A stretch of DNA of 64,000 nucleotides from Afipia sp. 64-13 (GTDB lineage Bacteria > Pseudomonadota > Alphaproteobacteria > Rhizobiales > Xanthobacteraceae), in contig MKUJ01000013.1 of NCBI GenBank assembly GCA_001897755.1, positions 59,256-123,255 of the forward strand. Direction: 5' to 3'. A program made the position numbers and the translations under genes. Below the pieces are notes generated by a model that was not told the DNA's origin, ran no database searches, and saw only the letters and a list, made by a program, of their open reading frames with translations. Of this stretch, positions 53,340 to 61,084 are shown in pieces; the stretch's first letter is position 1; the number at the start of each line of letters is the position of its first letter.

Positions 53340-53933
53340 ATGCGCATGAGCGATCCGGTGCAGAACGATATCGGCATGTTTCGCCTGCGCATGTTTCGCC
53401 GGTGGCCGCTACCTGCCATGATGGTCGCCATCGTGCTGCTTGCTGCCGCGCCGGCCTGGCCGCAGACGATGACGCCGCAACCGGATGCCGCCCCGCCGTC
53501 ATCGCAGGGCCCGGCGCTTGCGCCCTCCGAGCCTGCTCACGCCCCGGAGCCGCCGCGCGCCAATCCGGGCCTGGTCGAAGAACTCGGCAAGCTGCTGAAG
53601 GATTCGGCGTCGGGGATTTCATCGTCGCTGAAGGGCTCGCAGCAGACCATCGATAACATTCACAACCGCGCCAAGGACGCCGCCGGCAATCTGCAGCTTG
53701 CGCCGCAGACGGTGGTCAACGGCCGCGCGCTCTGTCCGGTCGCCGGCAACGGCGCGCCGGACTGCAAGAGCGCCGCCGATCATCTGTGCAGGGCCAAGGG
53801 CTACAAGGACGGCAAGAGCCTCGACGTTGAAACCGCCGAGAAGTGCCCGGCCAAGGTCTATCTGTCCGGCCGCACCGGCGCGCCGGGCGAATGCAGGACC
53901 GAGAATTACGTCACCCGCGCGATCTGTCAGTGA
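53340..53933 (+). CDS. Secreted protein of unknown function
   Basis: A 197-residue protein I do not recognise. An N-terminal hydrophobic signal (LPAMMVAIVLLAAAPAWP) is followed by a Pro/Ala-rich linker, an amphipathic helical region (LVEELGKLLKDSASGISSSLK) and a C-terminal domain with six cysteines (ALCPVAG, DCKSAADHLCRAKGY, KCPAK, GECRTE, AICQ). These probably form disulfides in the periplasm. GGGAGG upstream supports starts at GTG 53337 or ATG 53340. DsbB, encoded nearby at 54722, belongs to the pathway that would oxidise such proteins. Confidence 0.7.
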   Translation: MRMSDPVQNDIGMFRLRMFRRWPLPAMMVAIVLLAAAPAWPQTMTPQPDAAPPSSQGPALAPSEPAHAPEPPRANPGLVEELGKLLKDSASGISSSLKGSQQTIDNIHNRAKDAAGNLQLAPQTVVNGRALCPVAGNGAPDCKSAADHLCRAKGYKDGKSLDVETAEKCPAKVYLSGRTGAPGECRTENYVTRAICQ

Positions 53934-54026
53934 CGCCGCCCGGGCGACGTGTTTGCGATTCACGATTGTCTCGATGGGCGCTGTCCGCGTGCGCCGCCAG
54001 ATCAGATCGCGTGATCGCGCTTGGCT

Positions 54027-54230
54027 TCATTCGTCGAGGATGAAGGTCAGGTTCATGTTGACCCGGAAGCCGATCACCTTGCCGTCCTTGATCTGCAGCT
54101 TCTGCTCCTTGATCCAGGCGCCCTCGATGTTGTCGATCGTCTTCGATGCGCGTTTGACGCCTTGGAGCACGGCATCCTCGAAGCTCTTTTGCGACAGCGA
54201 CGTAATCTCGATGACCTTGGCAACCGACAT
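54027..54230 (-). CDS. Dodecin (flavin-binding protein)
   Basis: A 67-residue dodecin that assembles into a hollow dodecamer storing flavins, often linked to oxidative protection. The sequence fits the family throughout: VAKVIEITSLSQKSFEDAV, the conserved Trp of the flavin stack in GAWIKEQKLQI, and VNMNLTFILDE at the end. AGGAG just upstream supports ATG 54230. An exact EcfG promoter lies 48-72 bases upstream on the same strand, so it is very likely part of the general stress regulon. Confidence 0.93.
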   Translation of the reverse strand: MSVAKVIEITSLSQKSFEDAVLQGVKRASKTIDNIEGAWIKEQKLQIKDGKVIGFRVNMNLTFILDE

Positions 54231-54277
54231 ACTGTTCTCCTGTTTTGCAGGTATGGCGTCGAACACGCGATAACGCT

Positions 54278-54302
54278 AACGACCGGCGTACCGGGAGGTT
54301 CC
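54278..54302 (-). promoter_or_regulatory. EcfG-type promoter of the dodecin gene (exact GGAAC-N16-CGTT)
   Basis: On the minus strand GGAAC occupies 54302-54298 and CGTT 54281-54278, with a 16-base spacer. The expected start near 54270 gives a leader of about 40 bases before the dodecin ATG. Confidence 0.75.
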
Positions 54303-54413
54303 CGCGACATTGAGACACCGAAGGGCGCGCGAGGTCAGGAAGGCCGGCACGGTCGGTTGTCGGGCCGAGTGCGCAAGGGACCGGATCGATGAGGTCAAGC
54401 GATGAGGGAAGGG

Positions 54414-54499
54414 TGGTGCCCCTGGCCGGGATCGAACCAGCACTCCTTGCGGAACTCGATTTTGAGTCGAGCGCGTCTACCAATTCCGCCACAGGGGCA
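54414..54499 (-). tRNA. tRNA-Leu (anticodon CAA)
   Basis: An 86-base tRNA with encoded CCA. The acceptor stem is TGCCCCT/AGGGGCA, the D-arm GGCGGAATTGGTAGACGC is typical of leucine tRNAs, and the anticodon stem is CTCGA/TCGAG with loop CTCAAAA (anticodon CAA). A long variable arm follows, then T-loop GGTTCGATCCC. It decodes UUG. Confidence 0.95.
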
Positions 54500-54721
54500 T
54501 CGCGTCGCGGCGGATGCCGGCGCAAAGCGGGCGGACTATAGCGGCCGTCCGCCGCCGGTCAACCGGCTGTGAAGCGGGGTGTCTCGACACCCTGCGAACG
54601 CCGCGCTAGAGCGTTTTCGCGCGAAGCGGGCGCGGTCCGCGTGAAGAAGGCGCGTCCGATCAAAGGCCTGGGATTGTCGTCATGTTCATGAAACGACGAA
54701 GAACCCAGGCGCCGTCGCAGC

Positions 54722-55276
54722 ATGGAGAAGCCCTTGTCGTCCGATACCGCCCTGCGCTCTCTTGATCCGGCCCGGCCGGGCGAGCGCATCGTTCTCGCGG
54801 CGTCCGGCGTCGCGCTGATCGCGCTCGCGACCATTGCCGGAGCCTGGTTCTTCCAGCTTGTGCTCGGCTACAAGCCCTGCCAGCTCTGCCTCGAACAGCG
54901 TTACGCCTATTATGTCGGCATCCCGCTTGCGTTGCTGATCGCCTTCGCGGCGAGCCGTGGCGCGGCGCGCGGGGTGTTGCGCGCCGCCCTGGTGGTGCTG
55001 GCGCTGGTGGTGCTCGCCAATGCGGGTCTCGGCGCCTATCACGCCGGCGTCGAATGGGGCTGGTGGCAGGGGCCGACCGAATGCTCCGGTCCGCTCACCG
55101 ATTTCGGCAACCCGGGCAATCTGCTGGAGAGCCTCAAGACCGTGAAGGTGGTGCGCTGCGACGAGGTGCAGTGGCGCTTTCTCGGGCTGTCGATGGCGGG
55201 TTACAACGTGCTGATCTCGCTGTTGATGGCGGCGATCGCGCTCTGGGGCCTCGGCGGCGCGAAGCGGCCGCGCTAG
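54722..55276 (+). CDS. dsbB: Disulfide bond formation protein B
   Basis: A 184-residue four-helix inner-membrane quinone reductase that reoxidises DsbA. The first periplasmic loop has C-x2-C (YKPCQLCLEQRYAYY), next to the conserved Gln/Arg. The second loop holds the DsbA-reactive pair (PTECSGP and VVRCDEV). The four helices are clear. Several secreted, Cys-paired proteins nearby (53340, 55332, 55769) are likely clients of this pathway. A hairpin terminator follows. Confidence 0.92.
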   Translation: MEKPLSSDTALRSLDPARPGERIVLAASGVALIALATIAGAWFFQLVLGYKPCQLCLEQRYAYYVGIPLALLIAFAASRGAARGVLRAALVVLALVVLANAGLGAYHAGVEWGWWQGPTECSGPLTDFGNPGNLLESLKTVKVVRCDEVQWRFLGLSMAGYNVLISLLMAAIALWGLGGAKRPR

Positions 55277-55296
55277 TTTTCGCTCACGGGCGAAAA

Positions 55297-55318
55297 GAGC
55301 CGGCGTTGCCGCCGGCTC
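55297..55318. terminator. Hairpin between dsbB and the PsiF-like gene
   Basis: GAGCCGGCG and CGCCGGCTC form a 9-bp stem with loop TTGC, between the convergent gene ends, with A- and T-rich flanks. Confidence 0.6.
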
Positions 55319-55331
55319 GATATTCGCGCTT

Positions 55332-55607
55332 TCAGTTTTTCTTGGCGGCGTCGCGTTTGCAATCCGAGCGGAATTTCTTGCGCTCCTTGCCGTGCAGGCC
55401 CTTGGCGTCGGCCTGCTTCGAGCAGTCGAGCGACACCGCGCTGCGCTCGGGCTTCGCGGCGGCGGGCTTGGCGGACATGGATTTGGCCGGCGCGGATTTG
55501 GCGGCCGGCGCGGCGCCGGTCGCGGGCGCCGGGGTTTGCGCCAGCGCGGAGCCTGCGAGCAGCAACGAGGCGCAGGCGGCGATGAGAGTCCGGGACATCA
55601 AGCTCAT
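55332..55607 (-). CDS. PsiF-repeat-like secreted protein
   Basis: A 91-residue protein with a signal peptide (LIAACASLLLAGSALA), an Ala/Pro/Lys-rich linker and a C-terminal PsiF-type module (LDCSKQADAKGLHGKERKKF followed by RSDCKRDAAKKN). PsiF is phosphate-starvation-inducible in E. coli, with unknown function. The Cys-to-Cys spacing and the GLxG...FRxxC pattern also resemble the modules of the divergent neighbour at 55769. Start ATG 55607 (MSLMSRTL) has AGGA seven bases upstream. Confidence 0.8.
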   Translation of the reverse strand: MSLMSRTLIAACASLLLAGSALAQTPAPATGAAPAAKSAPAKSMSAKPAAAKPERSAVSLDCSKQADAKGLHGKERKKFRSDCKRDAAKKN

Positions 55608-55768
55608 GACATGATCCTCATGGGATAGGGGCGGCGAGCGTCGGTCCGCCAAGCTGAACTGTGGGTGAACGGCGGCATGCGATGAAATGATTTTGATCGC
55701 CGCGTGACTCGTTGAAACGCCGCGCCGCTGGGCTAGGATCGTGCCGCCCTTTTCAGGAGGTAATTGCC

Positions 55769-56239
55769 ATGAGTCTCAAATCGCATTTGATCTGCGCGGC
55801 GGCCACCGCGGCCGTGATGTCGTTCGCGGCCCTGCTGCCGGCACAGGCGCTGACGGCACAGGAATGCAGCGCCAAGTACAAAGCCGCCAAGGCTGCCGGC
55901 ACGCTCGGCGGCCAGAAGTGGAATGACTTCCGCAAGTCGCAATGCGGTGACGCGGCGGCGGCGACACCGGCGGCCGCGCCGGCCAAGCCCGCGGCCGCGG
56001 CCAAGCCTGCCGCCGCGCCGAAAACCGCCGCGGCTCCTGCGGCTGCGCCCTCGGGCCCCGCGGTCTTCCCGACCGCCGTCGCGCCGAAATATTCCAGCGA
56101 GACCCCCGGCAAGGCCCGCATGCACACCTGCGTCGATCAGTACAACGCCAACAAGGCCACCGGCGCCAATGGCGGCCTGAAGTGGATCCAGAAGGGCGGC
56201 GGCTATTACAGCGAATGCACCAAGCGGCTCAAAGGCTGA
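55769..56239 (+). CDS. Secreted protein with two related Cys modules
   Basis: A 156-residue protein with a signal peptide (CAAATAAVMSFAALLPAQA). Two similar modules are separated by an Ala/Pro/Lys linker. The first runs CSAKYKAAKAAGTLGGQKW to FRKSQC. The second runs CVDQYNANKATGANGGLKW to YYSEC. Each has a Cys pair, a K-A/K-x-G core and G-G-x-K-W. This looks like an internal duplication. A perfect AGGAGGT ribosome-binding site precedes ATG 55769, predicting strong translation. It is divergent from the PsiF-like gene; function unknown. Confidence 0.8.
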   Translation: MSLKSHLICAAATAAVMSFAALLPAQALTAQECSAKYKAAKAAGTLGGQKWNDFRKSQCGDAAAATPAAAPAKPAAAAKPAAAPKTAAAPAAAPSGPAVFPTAVAPKYSSETPGKARMHTCVDQYNANKATGANGGLKWIQKGGGYYSECTKRLKG

Positions 56240-56309
56240 CGCCGCGCGCCGGATTCGGCCGGGCTGTCCGGGCCCGGCTGAAACGGCCTTTGACTGATCA
56301 CTGATCGTC

Positions 56310-57158
56310 GTGGACCCGTCTTCGCCGCCGCCGGCCCCTCATCGACGCCGCTGGCGTGCGCGCCTGCGGCGCGCGCTCGTTATTCTGGTGCCGGCGCTGT
56401 TGTTCTACGGCGCGCTCGCCTATCTGCTGCTGCCCTCGCTGTGGCGGCATTACGAACATCAGAAGAAGCTCGACGGCCTGCCGATGGTGACCTCCACCGC
56501 GCAGGGAATTCCCGGCGATCCGATCAATATCGGCATGGTCGGCAGCGCCAGGGACATCCTGTGCGCGATGCATGCGGCCGGCTGGTACGCCGCCGACAAG
56601 GTGACGTGGCGCTCCGGTCTGGAGATTTCCGGCAGCGTGATCTTCGACCGGCCCTATCCGACCGCGCCGGTCTCTCCGCTCTATTATGCCGGACGGGTCG
56701 AGGACTTCGCCTTCGAGCGGCCGGTCGGCAAAAGCGCCGATCAGCGCCATCATGTCCGGCTCTGGAAGGTGCTGGACGAGGGCGACGAGGGCCGTCCGGT
56801 GTGGCTGGGCGCGGCGACGTTCGACCGTGGCGTCGGCTTCAGCCACTACACCGCCGCGATCACCCATCACATCGCGCCCGATGTCGACGCCGAGCGCACG
56901 CTGATCGCCGGCGATCTTGCGGCCGCCGGCATGCTGGCGGCGCGCTATCAGGTGATGGGGCTGGGGCCGACGCTGCTCGGCCGCAATGGCGGTGGCGATC
57001 CCTATTTCACCGATGGCGAGGTCTGGGTGCTGCGGCTGGTCGAGAGTTGCGCGAAGCGGACGGAGCCACCGGAGATTCTTCCCGATCCGCCGGCCATCGT
57101 GTTCAAGGACACGATCTGGAACAGCGTCGCCGATCTTTATCGCGCCAATTCGCGCTGA
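56310..57158 (+). CDS. LssY C-terminal domain membrane protein
   Basis: A 282-residue protein. A basic N-terminus (HRRRWRARLRRA) is followed by one hydrophobic segment (LVILVPALLFYGALAYLLLP), then a large domain resembling the LssY C-terminal family. That domain includes GDPINIGMVGSARDILCAMHAAGWYAAD, RRHHVRLW-like QRHHVRLWKV, and WLGAATFDRGVGFSHYTAAITHHIAPDVDAER. LssY domains occur in type I secretion-linked and phospholipid-phosphatase-linked proteins without a defined reaction. Start GTG 56310. It stands alone between unrelated genes. Confidence 0.8.
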   Translation: MDPSSPPPAPHRRRWRARLRRALVILVPALLFYGALAYLLLPSLWRHYEHQKKLDGLPMVTSTAQGIPGDPINIGMVGSARDILCAMHAAGWYAADKVTWRSGLEISGSVIFDRPYPTAPVSPLYYAGRVEDFAFERPVGKSADQRHHVRLWKVLDEGDEGRPVWLGAATFDRGVGFSHYTAAITHHIAPDVDAERTLIAGDLAAAGMLAARYQVMGLGPTLLGRNGGGDPYFTDGEVWVLRLVESCAKRTEPPEILPDPPAIVFKDTIWNSVADLYRANSR

Positions 57159-57211
57159 CGGCGGCGGACGAATCCTGCCCGCGACCGGATGACGATCATG
57201 CGAGCCGTGTC

Positions 57212-57793
57212 CTACGGATCGAGTTCGGTGTCCCAATACAGATAGTCGAGCCAGCTCTCGTGCAGGTAGTTCGGCGGGAACAGCCGGCCGTTGCGATGCA
57301 GTTGATGCACCGTCGGCGCATAGGGCGTCTGGCGCGGAAACATCTTGGCCTGCTGCATGGTCATGCTGCCCTTGCGCAGATTGCAGGGCGAGCATGCCGC
57401 GACCACGTTTTCCCAGGTGGTCTGTCCGCCGCGCGAGCGCGGGACGATGTGATCGAAGGTGAGGTCTTCCTGCGAGGTGCAGTACTGGCAGGTGAAGCGG
57501 TCTCGGAGAAAGACGTTGAACCGCGTGAAGGCGGGATGCGTGGTCGGCTTCACGAAGGACTTGAGCGAGACCACGCTCGGCAGTTGCATCTCGAAAGAGG
57601 GGCTGTGCACCGCGTGGTCGTAATTCGCGACGATGTTGACGCGTTCGAGGAAGACCGCCTTGATCGCATCCTGCCACGACCAAAGCGAGAGAGGGTAATA
57701 GCTCAGCGGCCGGAAGTCGGCGTTCAGCACGAGTGCCGGCCAACCGCCTTGCTGGACATGCGCGTTCAAATAACGCTCCTGGCCTCGGAGCAT
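57212..57793 (-). CDS. HNH endonuclease family protein
   Basis: A 193-residue protein with an HNH nuclease motif (LTFDHIVPRSRGGQTTWENVVAACSPCNLRKG) and two zinc-binding C-x2-C pairs (CQYC, CSPC). The N-terminal part (VLNADFRPLSYYPLSLWSWQDAI) is highly characteristic of a conserved stand-alone HNH protein widespread in alphaproteobacteria and cyanobacteria. It is not linked here to phage or restriction genes, so a housekeeping nucleic-acid role is more likely than a mobile element. Start ATG 57793. Confidence 0.88.
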   Translation of the reverse strand: MLRGQERYLNAHVQQGGWPALVLNADFRPLSYYPLSLWSWQDAIKAVFLERVNIVANYDHAVHSPSFEMQLPSVVSLKSFVKPTTHPAFTRFNVFLRDRFTCQYCTSQEDLTFDHIVPRSRGGQTTWENVVAACSPCNLRKGSMTMQQAKMFPRQTPYAPTVHQLHRNGRLFPPNYLHESWLDYLYWDTELDP

Positions 57794-57857
57794 CTTTGCG
57801 ACAAAGTGGCAGCCGGTTGCCGCACGGACGCTCTACATGACGTAGCGCCTATTCCCC

Positions 57858-57882
57858 ATCGCAAAACCGGTATCCACTTTTG
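57858..57882. repeat. Short inverted repeat CGCAAAA...TTTTGCG
   Basis: CGCAAAA and TTTTGCG flank CCGGTATCCAC. It resembles the dispersed family D style elements and lies in the 172-base gap between the HNH and glycosylase genes, where no gene is visible. Confidence 0.5.
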
Positions 57883-57965
57883 CGGAATACGCGCGCCTCG
57901 CTGCGAAGCAGCTTGTGCGTAGATAATACAGGGAGCGCGACGGAATTGTGAAGGGTGTTTCCGGC

Positions 57966-58787
57966 CTATCCCCCGCCGCCACGCGGTGATTTGCCGGGGG
58001 ATTTGCCCGGCGTCGCCGCTTTCGAAGCCTTCGTCTTCGCCGTCCTTTTGCGGGCCGTCGCCGTCGCGGTTTTCGCCGGTTTGACGGGCGTTTTGGTCGC
58101 CCTGGTCTTGCGCGGCGAGGAACCCGCCGCGCGCGGCTTGTCGGCGGGCAGCACGCCTTCGCGGCGTTTGACCGCGTGATAATAGCTCCACCACAGATGG
58201 GCCGCCGCCCCGCGCAGCGGCCGCCACGGTTCCGCCAAGGGCAGCATCTGCTTCGCGCTCGGCCGCGCTTTCAGCCCGAGCCCGATCCGCATCGCCTCCT
58301 GCAAGGCAAGATCGCCCGCCGGCCAGGCATCGCCATGGCCGAGGCAGAACAACAGGTAGATGTCGGCGGTCCAAGGCCCGATGCCGTGCAGCGCGATCAG
58401 CGTGTGATGGGCGGCGTCGGCGTCTTCCTCGGCCAGCACGTCGAGGTTGAGCCGCTCGGCGGCCAGTTCGGCGGCGATCGCCTTCAGCGATTTGATCTTG
58501 GCGGTCGACAGGCCGAGCCGGGCGAGGCGGTCGCCGCGCGCGCTTTTGATCCGGTCATGATGAAACGGATCGAACGCGGCGCTGACCCGCCGCCAGATCG
58601 CGGCGGCGGCGTAGGTGGAGAGCTGCTGGCCGCAGACGATGGCGGCAAGGCCGGCGAATCCGGGCTCGCGCCGGCGCAGCGCCGGCATGCCGGCGACCTC
58701 GAGCACCGGCCGCAGCCGCGGGTCGAGATTGACCAGCGCGTGGATCGCGTCTTCAAGATCGGTTTGCGTCTCCAGATGTATTGTCAT
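57966..58787 (-). CDS. AlkA-like DNA-3-methyladenine glycosylase with a basic tail
   Basis: A 273-residue HhH-GPD base-excision glycosylase. The helix-hairpin-helix and catalytic region is in LIALHGIGPWTADIYLLFCLGHGDAWPAGDLALQ, with the Asp of the GPD motif near WPAGD. GFAGLAAIVCGQQLSTYAAAAIW is the conserved N-terminal helix region. The last 60 residues are Lys/Arg/Ala/Thr/Pro repeats (TKTPVKPAKTATATARKR), a histone H1-like DNA-binding tail unusual for this family. Start ATG 58787 (MTIHLETQ). Divergent from gluQ with about 30 bases between starts. Confidence 0.88.
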   Translation of the reverse strand: MTIHLETQTDLEDAIHALVNLDPRLRPVLEVAGMPALRRREPGFAGLAAIVCGQQLSTYAAAAIWRRVSAAFDPFHHDRIKSARGDRLARLGLSTAKIKSLKAIAAELAAERLNLDVLAEEDADAAHHTLIALHGIGPWTADIYLLFCLGHGDAWPAGDLALQEAMRIGLGLKARPSAKQMLPLAEPWRPLRGAAAHLWWSYYHAVKRREGVLPADKPRAAGSSPRKTRATKTPVKPAKTATATARKRTAKTKASKAATPGKSPGKSPRGGGG

Positions 58788-58816
58788 CGCCGACCCGTTG
58801 TTTTCGATCAGGACCG

Positions 58817-59686
58817 ATGCCGCCACCCGTTTTCCGTTTCGCCCCCAGTCCCAATGGCTACCTGCATCTGGGGCATGCCTATTCGGCGCTGCTGAACCAT
58901 GACCTCGCGCGGGGGAGCGGCGGCCGCTTCCTGCTGCGCATCGAGGATATCGACTCGGCGCGCTGCCGTCCCGAATTTGAAGCGGCGATCGAGGAGGATC
59001 TGCGCTGGCTGGGCCTTGCGTGGGAGCAGCCGGTGCGGCGGCAGTCCGAGCATCTGCCGCTGTATGCGCAGGCACTGGCAACGCTCACCGGGCAGGGCCT
59101 GATCTATCCGAGCTTCGAGAGCCGCGCCGAGATCGCGCGCATGGTGGCCGCCCGCGACAGCATGGGAGGCTGGCCGCGCGATCCCGACGGCGTGCCGCTT
59201 TATCCGGGCACCGCCAAAGACCTCTCCGCCGCCGAGCGCGAGGACAGGATCGGCAGCGGCGCGCCCTATGCGCTGCGTCTCGACATGGCGGCGGCGTGCG
59301 AGCGCGCCGGCGATCTGTCCTGGAGCGAGCAGGGCGCGGGCCCGGAGGGCGAGACCGGCACCATCGCCGCTTCGCCGCTGGAATGGGGCGATGTCATTCT
59401 GGCGCGCAAGGAGACGCCGACCAGCTATCACCTCTCGGTGGTGGTGGACGATGCCTTGCAGGGCGTGACGCAGGTGGTGCGGGGACAGGATCTGTTCCGG
59501 GCGACTGGCGTGCACCGGCTGTTGCAGCGGTTGCTGGGTCTGCCCGCGCCGGCCTACCACCATCATCCGCTGTTGCGGGACGCGGACGACCGCAAGCTGT
59601 CGAAATCCTCGCGCGCGACCGGCCTGCGCGAATTGCGCGCCGACGGTATCGGCCCACAGGATATCCGCCGCATGGTCGGGCTTTGA
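58817..59686 (+). CDS. gluQ: Glutamyl-Q tRNA(Asp) synthetase
   Basis: A 289-residue truncated glutamyl-tRNA synthetase that attaches Glu to queuosine in tRNA(Asp). The HIGH-type motif is FAPSPNGYLHLGHAY and the KMSKS-type motif is RKLSKSSRAT. The anticodon-binding domain is missing, as expected. The zinc-knuckle region that in E. coli has Cys-x-Cys reads IYPSFESRAEIARM here, so the cysteines are lost. ATG 58817 (MPPPVFRF) has AGGA upstream. Confidence 0.92.
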   Translation: MPPPVFRFAPSPNGYLHLGHAYSALLNHDLARGSGGRFLLRIEDIDSARCRPEFEAAIEEDLRWLGLAWEQPVRRQSEHLPLYAQALATLTGQGLIYPSFESRAEIARMVAARDSMGGWPRDPDGVPLYPGTAKDLSAAEREDRIGSGAPYALRLDMAAACERAGDLSWSEQGAGPEGETGTIAASPLEWGDVILARKETPTSYHLSVVVDDALQGVTQVVRGQDLFRATGVHRLLQRLLGLPAPAYHHHPLLRDADDRKLSKSSRATGLRELRADGIGPQDIRRMVGL

Positions 59687-59752
59687 TCCCGGCCACAGGT
59701 CGCTGGTGACTCTCCATGGGCCGGATGGCAGAATGGAACCAGCGGGGGAATC

Positions 59753-61084
59753 ATGGCGAAAACGTCGCGTTCAAAAGCCGGCGGCAGATCCGGCAAGCGG
59801 CGCGCAGGCGCGGCGGCAAAACCTGCGCGCAAGGCGCCGGCCAAAAAGGCTGCGGCGAAAGCATCAGCCGCGAAGAAAGCCGCCGTGCGCGGGCGCAAGG
59901 CGTCGCCGGCGAAAGTCGTGCGTGCGAAAGCTGTGCGCGCGAAGGCGGTGCGGCCGTCCGAGCCGAGCATCGTCGAGGCGGCGCTGGCGGCGTTCGCCCA
60001 TGAGGTCCGCACCCCACTCACCGGCATTCTCGCCATCAGTTCGCTGCTCGCCACCTCCGATCTCGGCGAGCGCGAGCGGCGCTGGGTCGACACCATCCAG
60101 GTTGGCGCCGAGCACCTCGCCGCGCTGGCGACGCTGTTCGTCGATGCCGCCAAGGGCCATGCCTCGGGCCTGCTGGTGCGCGAGGAATTCTTCGATCTGC
60201 GCGCGCTCGCCCAGACCTGCGGCGATTCGCTGTCGGGACGCGCGGCGGCCAAGGGCCTGCAGCCGCGGATCGAGATCGCCGGCGATCTGCCTGCTTTCGT
60301 CACCGGAGATCCGGTCCGGCTGCGCGCGGCGCTGGAGAACCTGATCGACAATGCGGTGAAATTCACGCAGGCCGGCGAGGTCGGCCTCAAGGTCGGCGCC
60401 AAACCGGGCGCGAAGGGCAGGCTGGTCGTGACCTTTGCCATCTCCGACAGCGGCATCGGCCTGTCTCTGGCCGAGATCAAGCGGCTGTTCCGGCCGTTCT
60501 CGCAGGCCAATGTCACCATCGCCGCGCGGTTCGGCGGTGCCGGCCTCGGCCTGTCGTCGGTGCGCCAGCTCGCCCGCGCGATGGGCGGCGATGTGGTCGC
60601 GGCGCCGAAGGACGGCGGCGGCATGGTGTTCACATTGACGGTGACGCTTGCGCCGGCGCAGGTGCCGGCAGCGGAAGGCGGCGATGCGCTCGCCGCGCCG
60701 CCGCGCAGCCTGCACATTCTCAGCATCGAGGACAATCCGTTCGGCCGCGTGGTGCTGAACGCGATTCTCACCGAGCTTGGCCATCGCACCGAATTCATCG
60801 GGCGCGGCGAACTGGCGCCCGAGCGGATCGTCGAGGGTCGGTTCGACGCCGTGCTGATGGACATGGTGCTGCCCGGCATCGACGGCATCGAGGCGATCCG
60901 GCAGATTCGCGGCCTGCGCGACCCGCATGGCCAGATCGGCATTGTCGGCGTCTCAGGTCGCTCTCAGGACGAGGCGCGGGCGCGCACCGCCGGCGCCGAC
61001 GCCTTCGTGGTGAAGCCGGTCAGTCCCCGGGCGCTGGCGACTGCGCTTGCTGCAGCGACATGCCGCGCGGAAGCCGTGACTTGA
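59753..61084 (+). CDS. Soluble hybrid histidine kinase with a histone H1-like N-terminal tail
   Basis: A 443-residue protein without membrane segments or sensory domain. Residues 1-67 are Lys/Ala/Arg/Pro-rich (KPARKAPAKKAAAKASAAKK), resembling histone H1 or AlgP tails. A HisKA domain follows (H-box FAHEVRTPLTGIL), then an HATPase with N-box LENLIDNAVKFT, G1 SDSGIGL and G2 FGGAGLGLS. A C-terminal receiver begins IEDNPFG, with Asp in VLMDMVLPGIDG and Lys in FVVKPVS. The tail suggests nucleic-acid association (inference). Its last 65 bases overlap the convergent BrkB-like gene. Confidence 0.88.
   Translation: MAKTSRSKAGGRSGKRRAGAAAKPARKAPAKKAAAKASAAKKAAVRGRKASPAKVVRAKAVRAKAVRPSEPSIVEAALAAFAHEVRTPLTGILAISSLLATSDLGERERRWVDTIQVGAEHLAALATLFVDAAKGHASGLLVREEFFDLRALAQTCGDSLSGRAAAKGLQPRIEIAGDLPAFVTGDPVRLRAALENLIDNAVKFTQAGEVGLKVGAKPGAKGRLVVTFAISDSGIGLSLAEIKRLFRPFSQANVTIAARFGGAGLGLSSVRQLARAMGGDVVAAPKDGGGMVFTLTVTLAPAQVPAAEGGDALAAPPRSLHILSIEDNPFGRVVLNAILTELGHRTEFIGRGELAPERIVEGRFDAVLMDMVLPGIDGIEAIRQIRGLRDPHGQIGIVGVSGRSQDEARARTAGADAFVVKPVSPRALATALAAATCRAEAVT

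Noticed and set aside
57212-57793. HNH protein as a homing endonuclease or mobile element
   Set aside because: It belongs to a widely conserved stand-alone family with no intron, intein, repeat or integrase context here.
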